Source: Brachypterus glaber | Lineage: Eukaryota > Arthropoda > Insecta > Coleoptera > Kateretidae | DNA: 64,000 nt | Assembly: GCA_958510825.1 (NCBI GenBank) | Contig: OY294048.1 | Span: forward strand, 38,653,026-38,717,025 | Reading direction: 5' to 3' | In this document: piece after piece, positions 12,260 to 24,020 of the stretch | How positions within the stretch are numbered: position 1 is the stretch's first letter | Layout: each line of letters starts with the position of its first letter | Made by a program: the position numbers and the translations under genes | The notes under the pieces: generated by a model | Databases searched by the model: none | Told to the model about the DNA's origin: nothing | Seen by the model: the letters and a program-made list of their open reading frames with translations, nothing else

Positions 12260-13160
12260 AATGTTTCGCATTTTATAGTAAATTCTTCGCAGTGGATAGT
12301 ATATTGCGTTTTCTCTCGATATACTTTCCAAAGTATGATTTAATATTTAGTTCTTGGGTTATTGTTAACAAAAAAACGTTATACACAGATTTTTTCAAAA
12401 ATCCCCAGAATTCTATAAAAAGTATACATGGTGATCAATATCTGGCATGTCAAAATTTAAGAGGTGATTGTACATCCAAAAATATGAAAAAAAGTTTTTA
12501 TAAAGGTTTGGAACAAAAACAGCACCAATAAAATTTTAATTCTGCAAGGCGATTCTTCATTAAAAACTAAGCAAAAAGTATTCTTCACCGAAATAAAGCC
12601 TAACACATTTTGTCCGTCTAGGCATTAACCAATTGCCCTTATTAATACTAGTATACATACAAAACCTCGTCGCTGAAACGATTTTTTTTTTAATATTCAA
12701 AGTTTTTAAAACCGTACGTCATCTGGTTTTAAAATTGATATTCGACAGATATTTGACAGCAGACAGATAATGTTCTCCGATCTTTGTTCTGACTCTACAA
12801 TTCAGTTAGATCTGTGTTCTGTAACTCTACAATTGAGTTAAATCTGCGTTCTGTTACTCAACAATTGGATTCCAATTGTATTTATTGATTGATATGTATT
12901 GAAGAAAGGTTTTAGAATGTTTTGAGGTTATATTATTGACATCATGACGTCAGTTTAGAAAACTTGTCATTTTAGCGATATATCGAATGTGTGACGTAGC
13001 CACGAAAATATTTTAAGAAGTTTCTAAAAATCTAACGAAAAAAAAGTCCCGTTCCAAAAACTTAATTTTATCCCCTTTTTAATAAAAGCTTTATTATGAT
13101 TGGATCGACCATTTAGAATTTCATCGATTAGAAATTAATTATACAGGCTATCCCGTGTAG
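12260..13160. other. No gene seen; repeat fragment near 12455-12600
   Basis: The 101-codon frame at 12226-12531 overlaps a fragment of the 'AAAAATATGAAAAAAAGTT' repeat family and the foldback arm, so it is not a gene. ATCTGTGTTCTGT(A/T)ACTC recurs near 12775-12860. Confidence 0.45.
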
Positions 13161-13589
13161 TACATGGAAAAAAAAAATTATAGCTAGGAGCGCTATAACA
13201 CACATACCAAGCAAATTATAATCGCTTATTATATAAATACAAGGCTTTCTCTTACAATTATGGCAGTCAGTGTAAAAATTTATATGAAATACTTTAATTG
13301 TTTAGTGAATAATAAAATATAACAAATAGTATGGCATTTATAGCTTAAATAGATTTAATTATTGTCCGTGCTAATAATTTTTATAATATAATAAAATTTC
13401 TGTAAATTTATAATAGTGCCTGTAATAAATATAATCGTGTCTGTAATGTATATAATCGTTTCCAATTTATTTTTAACATTATTAGTTATTGTGTCCCTTA
13501 TAATCTATAGCTTAAATCACTATAATTTGCCACTGTTACCAAATATCTTATAATGTATAGCGCAGAGCCCACTAATTTCTTTCCGTGTA
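13161..13589. mobile_element. Word-repeat element (TATAATC), TACATGGAAA ends
   Basis: Left end TACATGGAAA and right end TTTCCGTGTA are inverted matches, and further in GCGCTATA/TATAGCGC also match. The interior holds four TATAATC words and related TTATAAT/TATAG phrases. No coding frame. Confidence 0.65.
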
Positions 13590-13653
13590 TAGAAGATTTA
13601 CACTAACAGGCCTGCATTTAAAAACTTTTTAAAAGCTTTTCGTATTTCGTTAA

Positions 13654-13863
13654 CACGTTGACTGCAGACGCACAGTGGTATAGAATGTAGCGCGGTCGCG
13701 TATATATTAATATATTAATTTCCCGCTTTATTAATAGAGATAGAAAAATAAATTTTATTTTGTAGAGGAATGTTTAAGCTTTAAAACGATGTATTAAAAA
13801 CTTATGTTCCTTAACACAAAGCCCACAAATGACGCCAAGTATGCGTCATCGGCAGCTAACGTG
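13654..13863. mobile_element. Probable piggyBac-type MITE, one TTAA lost
   Basis: TTAA (13650-13653) is followed by CACGTTGACTGCAGACGCA. The right end GCAGCTAACGTG is an inverted match to the start. The right flank is not TTAA, so the duplication is decayed or the call is wrong. Confidence 0.5.
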
Positions 13864-14058
13864 TACTAACACGTAAAGACAATTCCAAAGCTCTTTTGTC
13901 ATCTTTTTTAACTTTTTGTCATAGATACAGTGCCGTGCGCGGTGTTATAGAGTGGGGAAAGATGACCGATAGCCGTCTTCGCTCGCTTCTCAGCAGTGTT
14001 AAATTTATGCTACGCTCATGAATGTATGAATAGCTCGCTGACTCCCGAGGTCTACTTA

Positions 14059-14205
14059 AGGCCTATCCAGAAGCTTGCACAGGAACATAAAACATAAGAA
14101 TGCGATGCCGTGATTGGCTTACAAGATACATGGCGGCACATCAAGCCAATCACCGCATCGCATTGTTATGTATGATGTTCTTATACGAGCCTGTGAATAG
14201 GCACT
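14059..14205. repeat. Long hairpin with two CCAATC(A)C motifs
   Basis: GAATGCGATGCCGTGATTGG and its inverted copy CCAATCACCGCATCGCATTG face each other, and outer arms (GGAACATAAAACATAAG / TTATGTATGATGTTC, then GGCCTATCC / GAATAGGC) extend the stem to ~145 bp. Confidence 0.75.
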
Positions 14206-15294
14206 TATAATGCTAATCATAAAAGTCGGTGCTTTCAGGGCCGTAGCGAAGAAGATTTTGTGATGGGGGGAGAAGGTCAAAAATTACAACTTTTTTTAGC
14301 CTAAAAATAAAAAAAAAAATAACTTTACCATGTTATGTTAGTTATGACGTCATAATATTTAGCACCTCATAGCTGATTTTTTTAGGATCGTTTAATAAAA
14401 ATATTTAAAATGAAGTGGTAACCTTGTACAACAAAAATTTTCGGACATACCGTTGTGGGATGTCCTATAGTTAAGGGTTGGTCCCAAAAAAAAAAAACGC
14501 ACCGCTACCGAGAATTTTCTTGTGTAAGAAGTTGTTTGACTGGACATAAAGAACACTTATACAAAGTATCAACGGTAAGGTAATAAAAAAAATTCTACTA
14601 AGCGTGGGCTCCCGGATTAATTTCTGAAGTTGAAATAAAATTTATTTAATAAATATCCACTCTAACCACCTAGGTGGTGGAGGGGTTATCAACGGAAGTT
14701 AAAAAAAGTGGGCTATGCGACATATCATCTTAAAGCTTTTAAAATCTGTATTCAACTATGTATTTTTTTAAAATAATTTTCGTTAAAATTTTTGTAAAAA
14801 TGTTAAATTTTATACGCCTATTATGAGCTTAAAAAACATATTTTCTCTTGTTAAATTACAAAATCATGTCTCTGGGACACCTTATATAATATAAAAACCT
14901 TGACACGCTCCTTAAAATTTGTCATTGGCCAATAAAATAAATTTTGCACTTTTGAAAACAAATACTCTTATAAATAGAAATATCGGTTTATTTCGAGATC
15001 GAGGGTATTTTATAAATTTCTGAGATTTTTTTTTGTTCTCCTTTTAATTTTTATGTTACTATAGCCGATTTTTTTGTGGAGCAGCGGTTACTAACCAAGT
15101 TAGGGGAATATGTACTTCTTTCTTTTTTTAACTCATTCATTAAACAGGGAAAGAGATACATACAGGTTAACCGGCGTTACCACAAAAAATTGACTTATGT
15201 AATGCATGATTCCAGGCCAGTTTATGTTTAACCCTTTCGGTCCCATCTAATTCGAAGAAACTAGTTTTAAACGTTTTTAAATAATTATGTGGCT
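14206..15294. other. No gene seen; weak repeat remnant
   Basis: 14690-14800 (CGACATATCATCTTAAAGC) resembles the core of the CGGTCCAAAAGTCAC family. The rest is AT-rich without frames over 60 codons. Confidence 0.4.
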
Positions 15295-15530
15295 TGGTCC
15301 TAAAAGGGCCAATGTCACTTTTTCCGTGTTTTGAGTTATACCACCGAACTAGTTTTTTTCAGATCTATATAACCTAAAAAAGCCAATGTCAGTGCTTGTA
15401 AGATAAATGTAGACTTTAAGCGGCAAGCGCCCACGTGTGTTTTTAATAAACATTTCTGTGAAACTGCTAAAACGGCCAATGTTTGACTTAGTGTATCCGT
15501 TTAAATTTTTTGACATTGGCCCTTTTAGAA
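15295..15530. repeat. Cluster of GCCAATGTCA words
   Basis: GGCCAATGTCACTTTTTCCG, GCCAATGTCAGTG, GGCCAATGTTTGAC and the inverted TGACATTGGCCCTTTTAG lie within 230 bases, like the other word-repeat elements. Ends are not defined; a TTAACCCTTTCGG phrase lies at 15231. Confidence 0.45.
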
Positions 15531-15534
15531 TCAC

Positions 15535-16077
15535 ACAGAATTATAATTTATTAAGTCCTTCGAGCCGGATCAAAATGTATTTTAAATGTGGACTATAGTT
15601 ACTGGTTTACTTTTGTCGTTATAATTAAAAATTACGTTTAATTGGCTTAAAAACATTTATTTTAATTGTTTACAAAGTAAAAAGACGCAGAGTGACCCAT
15701 CGAACTGTCTTCTAGAGCACACTCACGTGCAAACTGCCGGGATCCTCGTTAGGGGTAGACACGCGAATAGTACTAGGAATGGGGGTAATGTCTTTCCCCT
15801 TTTTTAACTAAATACAAAACTCAACACCCGGTATAATTTCTTAACGGTATGACAGAAATGACAACAATAGTAAATGAGCTATTAGGTAACGTTTGCACAA
15901 AAATAATTTTTATTTAATTTCCCACAATTAAAAATATTTTAACCTACATAAGAAACAATACCTAGTAAATTTCAAATATCTTGATTGAACGAAGCAAAAA
16001 TGTCATTGTATATAAGAAAAAAAAAACAATTTTAAACATTGTAGGTAAATACCATATAGGTTGCCAAACTTGGAATG
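15535..16077. other. No gene seen
   Basis: AT-rich; the 74-codon frame at 15981-16205 runs into the palindrome that follows. Confidence 0.4.
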
Positions 16078-16677
16078 TAATTTTCTGGTTTGTAAAAAAA
16101 ACTCGGATTTTTTGGCAGGTTTTATTGCGTCACTTTATTATATGGCTAACGTTTCTCCCCTCTTTGGGGGCTTTATCAAAGCTGAAAGATAACAACTATT
16201 GTTAATAACAATAATAATGATAATATATAACAAAAATATTTTTTGCCTGTATTGAATCCCATTTTCAGGTAAAATATGTAAATTTTCTTACCTAAAAATT
16301 ATGTGAGCGTAGTTATATATATTGTAAACTTAAACATTATGGAAAAGGAACCTTTTACAACATAAAAATAAATAAATATTTATTTATTTTTATGTTGTTA
16401 AAGGTTCCTTTTCCATAATGTTCAAGTTTACAATATATATAACTACGCTCACATAATTTTTAGGTAAGAAAATTTACATATTTTACCTGAAAATGGGATT
16501 CAATACAGGCAAAAAATATTTTTGTTATATATTATCATTATTATTTTTATTAACAATAGTTGTTATCTTTCAGCTTTGATAAAGCCCCCAAAGAGGGGAG
16601 AAACGTTAGCCATATAATAAAGTGACGCATTAAAACCTGCCAAAAAATCCGAGTTTTTTTTACAAACCAGAAAATTA
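16078..16677. repeat. Near-perfect 600-bp palindrome
   Basis: Two ~300-bp arms face each other with no spacer. The axis is at 16377/16378 in AATAAATATTTATT. I count about four mismatches and no length difference between the arms, e.g. GCTAACGTTTCTCCCCTCTT against its complement. Mirror-image open frames on the two strands are a by-product. Confidence 0.92.
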
Positions 16678-17527
16678 AATTTTAAACATTGATAATAATC
16701 AAATGTTAACATGTTCTTTGACAACAAAGTTAATTTAATATTTTCACGGCTAAAACTGACTGAAAAATTAAACAAATGCGTATTCAGATTTAAATGTCAT
16801 AATTTTAATAAGATTTTGATTAAGTACGTAATAGCTTTTTAATTTTTTTAATTATAAATGGACATTGCACCTATTGAAACTTACTAGGTTGGACATAGTA
16901 GTTTGAAATTAACATCTATCAAGAAGAGTCCTATTTATGTGTAGAATTTAAAAACAAATAACCCAACAGTATTGGAAACTTTATTAAGAAGAAATAATTA
17001 TTAAACGAGCTTGTCCCGAAACTCTTCAGTCTATTCAAAAAGTACATCATTTTCATTTATGTTTGGATCTATGATTCCGCGATAGGAAATTCGACGGTTT
17101 GCCACTGCTGTCCATAATGACAAACAAGTAATGCATTAACATCCACTTTTTTCGGTTTTAACAGTATTCTGACTAACTAATGACTGGATATTGTACTCTT
17201 TGAAACTGAATCGCATATTTTAACCCTACCTTATACCCTTACGTAAGGGTATAATGTACATTGCTAGTTTAGATCCGACGTTTATAACGTTGGATAGAGC
17301 GGAAAAAACTGATTTGAACGTCAACTACAAGTCAATTCGAGAAAAATGTGGACATTGCACCATTTGATTCTATACCCCTCAAATATAGGATGCATACCAC
17401 ATATGGTATACTTTTACTAGTAACAGACGTTATTTTGTGGTGCTGTCTTAATCACAAAGAAACACGAAAAAAAAAAAGGTCTTGTCACCAAGTTGTTGAA
17501 ATACTTTTTTTCCTTCGTGGTCCAGTG
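16678..17527. other. No gene seen
   Basis: GGACATTGCACC appears twice (about 16860 and 17349). No gene-like frame. Confidence 0.4.
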
Positions 17528-17820
17528 CACAGGCACACGAAAAAAAAATGTCCACTAGACGAGAAAAATATTTCTATACGTTTTTGAGGTCGCTGAATCC
17601 AAATCTGGGATTGTTTTGACTCGGTCAGAACACATTTCGTTCCAAACCACAAAAAGGTGATAAAAGTTGAAACACTTTTAATCACTTTTTTGAGGTTACG
17701 AACGAAATGCAATCTGACGGAGTCAAACCAACCCCAGATTCGGATACAGCGACCCCAAAAACGCATACAAATGTCTGTCTCGTCTGGTGGACAAGTCTTT
17801 TTTTTTTTCGTGTGCCTGTG
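17528..17820. mobile_element. CACAGGCACACG-ended palindromic element
   Basis: CACAGGCACACGAAAAAAAA is mirrored at the right end (CGTGTGCCTGTG), and inside GAGGTCGCTGAATCCAAATC faces GATTCGGATACAGCGACCCC. The 93-codon minus frame and 79-codon plus frame over it are by-products of the palindrome. Confidence 0.82.
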
Positions 17821-18696
17821 TCATTAATAATGTTCTGATTTAGAAGCTATAATAATGAACAAATTAAATTATTTAACTAAATTCTTTGCTTTTAAGTAGG
17901 TAGACGCAATCCAATTAATTATTAATATACAAGCTGTGACATAAATGTTCAAAAATAGACCAATGCATTTAATAAGCTTAATATAATCTTTTGAGAAAAT
18001 TAACCTAAATAAACCACATCATTGTGTAGAATTCTACTAAAAACTGCCTACGGTTCATTATTAGGGTTTAAGGACGTGGCACATTTTTTAACTTCACTTA
18101 AATCTATGGTGCGTACAGGAGATGACATGTTTCGGGTTAAAATTTTTTAATTTAATAATTTAAGTTTAAGTAGCTAGTAGCGATGTTGCGTAGTTTCCAC
18201 CTTATGATGAATTCAAATCATTATACTTAAATTAAAAATGTAAAAAACTTTATTGTGTATACTATAATTATGTTTAATAATATAGTATATTAAATCTATT
18301 AAAATTAAACTTCATATAAAACTCATACAGAACTAATGTTTCTTAAAATTTACAATAAAATATCCAAAGTATATGTTTCCAATCGGCAACACTGTACCCC
18401 TGTCAGTCATTTTCCGACGTTAGACTGTAAGTTTACACATTCTTTCTCTCTCTTTACGCGTACTCAGTGTAAATAATAGTGACTCCCCACCAGCCCCTCA
18501 CCGTAGTTGGTTCACGCTTCAAACAAAGCATACAGTAGATTTCATCATGTTCCTTCTTGAGGTAAAAGTTCTTTGGTATACACTGAACCACACGTAGGAA
18601 TGAATGTTCAGTGTAGGAATTTAACAAATGAAATCAGATTTATTTGTCACATTTTAATTAATTGGTTAAATTTTAAACCAACCTAAAATGCATTTA
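17821..18696. other. No gene seen
   Basis: AT-rich apart from a short GC-richer patch near 18480-18540. TACACTGA and TCAGTGTA phrases at 18580-18625 could be element ends but define nothing clear. Confidence 0.35.
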
Positions 18697-19200
18697 TTTT
18701 TGCTTTCCCATTTTGAAAGTTTTCAAAATTTTATAAAAATTTTCAAATTATTTTTTTGCGTATTTTTGCGTTTCATGATGCTTTATCCTTTACCCTCTAA
18801 ACTAATGATAATTTTTCAATTTAATTCTGTTTTTTTTTTTATATTTGCTATGCCTAAAAAGAAGAAAAAAGAATAAAAAATAAACCATTTTTTTTAGTTT
18901 TTGCTCGAGTTTTTGTTTCCTTAGAGTTTCAGGAGAGCTGTATTATACTGAATTAAGTTTGCATATTTGTTTGCATACATAGAAAGTCTATAAAAGTATT
19001 TTGGATTAATATTGCTTTAAAGAAAAAATAATAAATTGTGACACCCTGGAGGGCAAGGGTTATGTCGATATAAATCAATTTCGAGCAAAAAAAAAATGTC
19101 CAAGCAATCTTGTGGGCACGGTAACTTAAGAACTTTTTAAGCTAGAGACTTGAAATTTGACAAACAGGTATGTTATCTAAAGTTTTCGCTCGGGATTGTT
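18697..19200 (+). repeat. Dispersed repeat with GTGGGCACGGTAACTTAAG core
   Basis: It shares TTGCTTTCCCATTTTGAAA, TTTTTGCGTATTTTTGCGTT, GTCGATATAAATCAATTTC and GAGACTTGAAATTTG in the same order with 40447-40700, but it has lost the tetranucleotide run. Confidence 0.65.
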
Positions 19201-20399
19201 TTTGATATTTATCATTATGGTAAATTAAGTTATTAAAAAAACTAATGTGAAAAAAAATAGCCTTGTTTTTTTTCATAACAACCCACATTCACAAAATAAA
19301 TCAATGAACTAATATTTTTTTCTCGCCGTCATTACATATAAATAGAATTGGCACTCATATTTTTTAAAACTTTTTATTATTTTCTTAAATTAGAATTTCC
19401 GAAAATAAAAATCCGCACAATATTTACACAAAGTCTCGTCTCTATGTTGAAAACCATTTAAATACTCATTACTAATTGGTAACAAACAAGTAGGAAAGTA
19501 TACCTACCTAATATAAACTAGATGAAACGTTGCAAGCACCCTGTCAAAACATCGGCACTATTGTACACTAGAGCCATCTAGTTTGCAAATTTCAAACTAG
19601 GTGTTTTGTTTGATTTTAAATTCTGTATCTTTAAAACATTATATTCTAGCAAAAAACTGTATATAACATTTTTTATAGGGCTTAAATAGAGCTTTTATTT
19701 AAAATATAATTTTTTGAAGTCGGGTTATAAATATGGGAGATATGCTAAAACAAACCTTTTACTGGTTTAAACGCAAATATCTCGAAAACAATGCGTTTTA
19801 GAAAAACGTTGTTTATAACATTTTTTGACCAATTTAAAATTATCTTTTATATAAGTGCTAAATTAACCAAATACAATAATAATTGCCTCAATTATAAAAA
19901 AAAAACGCTAAAAATAGGAGTTTTACCCTATTTTTACACCCTTACCCCCAATCGTTTACCCCCAAAACCAAATAAGCTCTTCGGAATACGATAATAAACA
20001 ATATGCAAAAAACCGCAAGTCGATATCTCAGAATGGATTAAATCGTCCAGAAATGTGAAAAAAAACGTGGTCAAAGATTTTGACTTTTCGGCGAAGATTT
20101 CAATACATCGGCACTCTTAGTAGCACTAAGTGCCGATGTAATATTTATTTAAATATTGTCAGAAACAGTTTAATTTCTAACCACCCAGCAAGATTTTTGG
20201 TGGAACTTGGTGAAGCTGCTATAATTTTTTTAAGGGATGAAAAGCAAAATTTTCCGAACTAAAGATTGAGAGTTTTCTTGCGTGGTCTATTTATCATGAC
20301 AAAAAGTTCCTAATATTTTAATTACTAGATACAAAAAAAGTTATAGGAGCTTAATTGGAGCTATATTTGATATGTTTATGGGGCACAATGGAGGCAGGG
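19201..20399. other. No gene seen
   Basis: AT-rich with two short plus frames (67 and 60 codons), no domains or repeats recognised. Confidence 0.4.
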
Positions 20400-21200
20400 G
20401 GCAAGGGGGGACATTTTTACAAATGGAAAGGAGGGTTGTTAAAATAGTTCCTGTAAACATATGTCTAAAAATTCGTTGTAAGGGAGCTAAGCCCCTTTGA
20501 AAGTGGCTAAATAAATCTGTTTTTAATAACTCAGGAACTCTTTGAGATATAGCAACGAGGTTTTGCACGTGAACTAGTAACTAGTCTTAATAAGGCCCAT
20601 CTTTTCGTATGTTATTTTTATGTTCTTATTTTAGCCAGGAGTGTGCTAATCAGGGGGGCCTTATAAGTTTTAAGTCCAAACTTTTCTCTGTGTAACTTTT
20701 TTGTCATTTTATTTTTGGAACTTGTTGTAATACTGTAGGATTAGTTGTTTTTGAGAAAAAATCATTAGTAGGTCCGAGGACGAAAAATTAAATACTAAAA
20801 TGTTGAAAACTGAAATTTTAATGATGCAGGGTGAATGTACATCAAAAACTAAGAAAAAAAACCTCATATACAGGTACTTTCAAACATGAATCCTAAGGGA
20901 CCTATGGTCTCCTAAAAATGCACCATTTTTAAAGGGCCATAGTAGCTTTAAAAACCTACATGTATAAAAACTTCTATCTTTTGATATAGAACAACCCTGC
21001 ATAATTGAAATTTTGGTTTTCAACATTTTAGTATTTAATTTTTCGTCCTCGAATCGTGAAATTTCACCTTAAAATATGTTTTTCTTGAAAACGGTTAATC
21101 CTACAGTATTACAAGAGTACTTTTTTTTATGTATTTCGACATGAGGAATCATATTTCAAAAATAAAATTACAAAAAAGTTAGAGAAAAAAGTTTGGGAAA
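20400..21200. mobile_element. Copy of the 'GATTCTACATnAAAAAATATG' foldback family, ends eroded
   Basis: AAGGGAGCTAAGCCCCTTTG, GGGGGGCCTTATnAGTTTT and ATTTTTCGTCCTCG blocks occur as in the complete copy at 55027-56164. Confidence 0.6.
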
Positions 21201-21690
21201 AAAACTGATAAGGCGCCCCTACCGCAGTATAAACAAACAAAAGCAGTTCAATAATCTGCAGCGATTTTTATTGAATTCTAATCGAGACTGTTTCCGCGAA
21301 GGTCTGGATGAACGAACGGTAAAGTTTTCTTTTGTCAATGCCCTGTGACTAACCAATATTACCAAGGTCGAAATGTGTCTGGGACACGGGTGGTAGTTAA
21401 ATATGATACAGTACCTACAACACCAAGTTATGTGGATATTGCCTATGGAGTGCCTCATAATGGTCTGGGTAACAATTCACATTTCATATGTAATGTGATC
21501 TACCCGCCGGTAAAAGACAACTTAGCTAAGCTTAGGAGCAGTTTTTTCCATAGCGACCACCTTTTTTTATTTTTCTTTTTCAAAAAAAAATTATAGCAAA
21601 AAATGGCAATTAAAAACAAATTTTTGTATTCTTTAGATATAAATAAATATACCTACAAAATTAAACAATTATATATTTTTTCTTTCTATA
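21201..21690. other. No gene supported
   Basis: An 83-codon plus frame (21345-21596) and a 79-codon minus frame overlap. Base composition is a little less AT-rich than nearby, but no motif or exon structure is recognised. Confidence 0.35.
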
Positions 21691-22249
21691 CCGGGTGTCC
21701 ACCAGGTTCTTGACAAGCTATATCTCCGTTATTTGAAAAGATAGATTTTTTTGCAAAATACAGCGTTAAATGGGAGCCGTTGAAATTTTTATTCACGTAT
21801 ACAAAACCAACCCTTGCTTACCCACCCCCTTAAAACCACTCCCAACGTTTGTCTTTTAAATAGCATCCTCCCATTTTTATTTTGTTTTTTTCGATTTTTT
21901 TTTTATATTTTTAAACAACGGAGATATAGCCCATTTAAAACCTGGTGGGACAATATTATTAATAAATAATAGTTGTTATTTAGTGCCCCTTTAAAAAATA
22001 AGATACTATTTATAATACATGATTGAATTAAGAATAACATTTACTTTCATATTCTTTGATAAAAATGGGGGGGTGCTATTTGAAAAACAGAAGTTGGGGG
22101 TGGTTTTAAGGGGGTGGCTAAGCAAGGGGTGGTTTTGAACAGGTCAATAAAAACTTCAATGGCTCCCATTAAACGCTGTTTTTTGCAAAAAATTCTATCT
22201 TTTAAAATAACGGAGATACAGCTTGTCAAGAACCTGGTGGGACACCCGG
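21691..22249. mobile_element. TA-flanked palindromic MITE, CCGGGTGTCC ends
   Basis: CCGGGTGTCCACCAGGTTC at the left and its complement GGACACCCGG at the right, TA on both sides. Arms match through CTTGACAAGCT, ATATCTCCGTT and AAACGCTG. TA duplication suggests mobilisation by a Tc1/mariner-type transposase. Confidence 0.85.
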
Positions 22250-22616
22250 TATAAAAAACAAATTAAAAACACAATATTTTTAAAATTTGAAGGTGGATAG
22301 ACCCTTTAACGATTTTAAATAAAATTTCTAGATAGGCCATCTTGTCGCACCCATGCCAATTTGTACAAGAACTCGTGGGTGCAAATGCATAGTCACACAC
22401 ACTCACGAGAGAGAAATGACCCTTACCAGGAGGCAAACAAGGCAAGGTCGTCCGTCAAAACTGGAAAGCCGCTTTTTGGAAAATAAAAAATTAATACCCA
22501 CCGGATTCGTAGTGGGCTGAAAAACGCTTTTGAACAAAGGAAATCTGTCGCAAACGAGACGTATAGCTGCACATTGATATTGACCCGCCTGGACATACAT
22601 AATGCAGTAATACTTT

Positions 22617-23000
22617 ATACAAGGTGTCCGGAAATGATGAACAAAAAATTCGGGGGATGAATCCACATCAGAAAATATGACAAAAAGTTCCTATAAAAAT
22701 ATTTCTAAAAATGCGTCGTAAGGGAGCTAGCTACTTTCAAAGGGGCTAAAAAATTTGGTTTTTATTAATTAACTCAGGAACTCTTAATAAGGCCCATCTT
22801 CGTATGTTATTTTTATGTAGTTATTTTAACCAGGTGTGTGCGAAATGGGGGGCCTTATCAGTTTTTTGTTCCAAAAATTTTTTTTGCTAAACTTTTTTGT
22901 AATTTTATTTTTGGAATATGATTCCTCAAGTCAAAATACATACAAAAGCTACTCTTGTTGTAATACTGCAAGATTAACAGTTTTCGAGAAAAATTAATTT
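22617..23000. mobile_element. Half-copy of the foldback family of 55027-56164
   Basis: AAGGTGTCCGGAAATGATG start, then AAAATATGACAAAAAGTTCC, CGTCGTAAGGGAGCTA and GGGGGGCCTTATCAG. The right half is missing. Confidence 0.6.
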
Positions 23001-23164
23001 TAAGGTGAAAAGCACCCGCACTTTCCTTATGGGAAATGGCTTTCGGTCAAATAGGCTGAATTTTTAATATGTTTTAGTTAATGACCTCCTGATCAAAAGT
23101 TATCAATGCGCCAAATCGCTACGGCTCCTAGTTTCCGAGATATTTCATTGCAATCTGTTAAGGG

Positions 23165-23518
23165 TTTGGCTTCAAAATAGGGTTGAAAATGGGTATTTTT
23201 GTAAAAATTTCTCTAAAAAAATCAAACAATTTTTTAATAATGACTAATTTCATGATGAAAAAACGTAAATTATACTTTTAAACTAATTTAAAATGACATA
23301 AATAAAAATTTACAAAAAAAAACGACCAAACACGACCCCCCTTTCTATTTAAAAAAATATCCCCATGCCCCCCTGCCCACATTTTAAGAGCTGTAAGTAT
23401 CAAATATATGCTAAAAGATAGTTTAAGCTGTCTTATTAAAGAGTTCTAAATTTGAAGTCGATATCTCAACTCGTTCAAAATTTAAGAGGGGGGGGGGGGT
23501 GACTTTTGGACCGTTCTG
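23165..23518. mobile_element. Right half of a CGGTCCAAAAGTCAC element
   Basis: CACGACCCCCCTTTC, GCTAAAAGATAGTTTAAGC, GTCGATATCTCAACTCG and the end GACTTTTGGACCGTTCTG are present. The left arm is absent. Confidence 0.7.
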
Positions 23519-24020
23519 TATAAAAAATTAAATATTAAAAATGTTGAAAACCGAAATTTTAATGATTGATAATTGATATTTTAAGTCCAAAAATTAAACC
23601 ACTGGGAGCTAAAATTTCGGTTTAAAATTTGTTTACTATTTCATTTCTTAACATGACAACAAAGCCATAGATAAGGCGGATAAACAATGAAACAGAAGAT
23701 ATTATTAACGATGTATGTTGGTATAACTGGTAAACTGAAACACTACATAATAGCCAATAGTAAAAAATTCTCCTATAAGGAATCAGGTCCAGATGACATA
23801 TTTAATTTATGCATTTTTTGTTTGCTTTTCTTCTATCTTGGCGAACCCTGTATAGCCTATAGAACTATAATTAAACCATAATGTATTTTAAGCTTATTGT
23901 TTAGGTAATGTAAATATTTATAATTTCCACTTGATAAATATTTATAATTTTAAGTATGTAGTTGCAAATTGCAATTTTACCACCCACTGAGGAAGTAATT
24001 TATTTAGAATAATTGCATCG
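23519..24020. other. No gene seen
   Basis: A 64-codon plus frame has no features. AATATTTATAATTT is repeated directly near 23915-23955. Confidence 0.4.

Noticed and set aside
12226..12531. 101-codon plus-strand frame
   Set aside because: It starts in a foldback arm and ends in a fragment of another repeat family; the starting residues are mirrored at 11.6 kb.
21345..21596. 83-codon plus-strand frame with less biased composition
   Set aside because: A competing minus-strand frame overlaps, and there is no motif, exon border or family match that I recognise.
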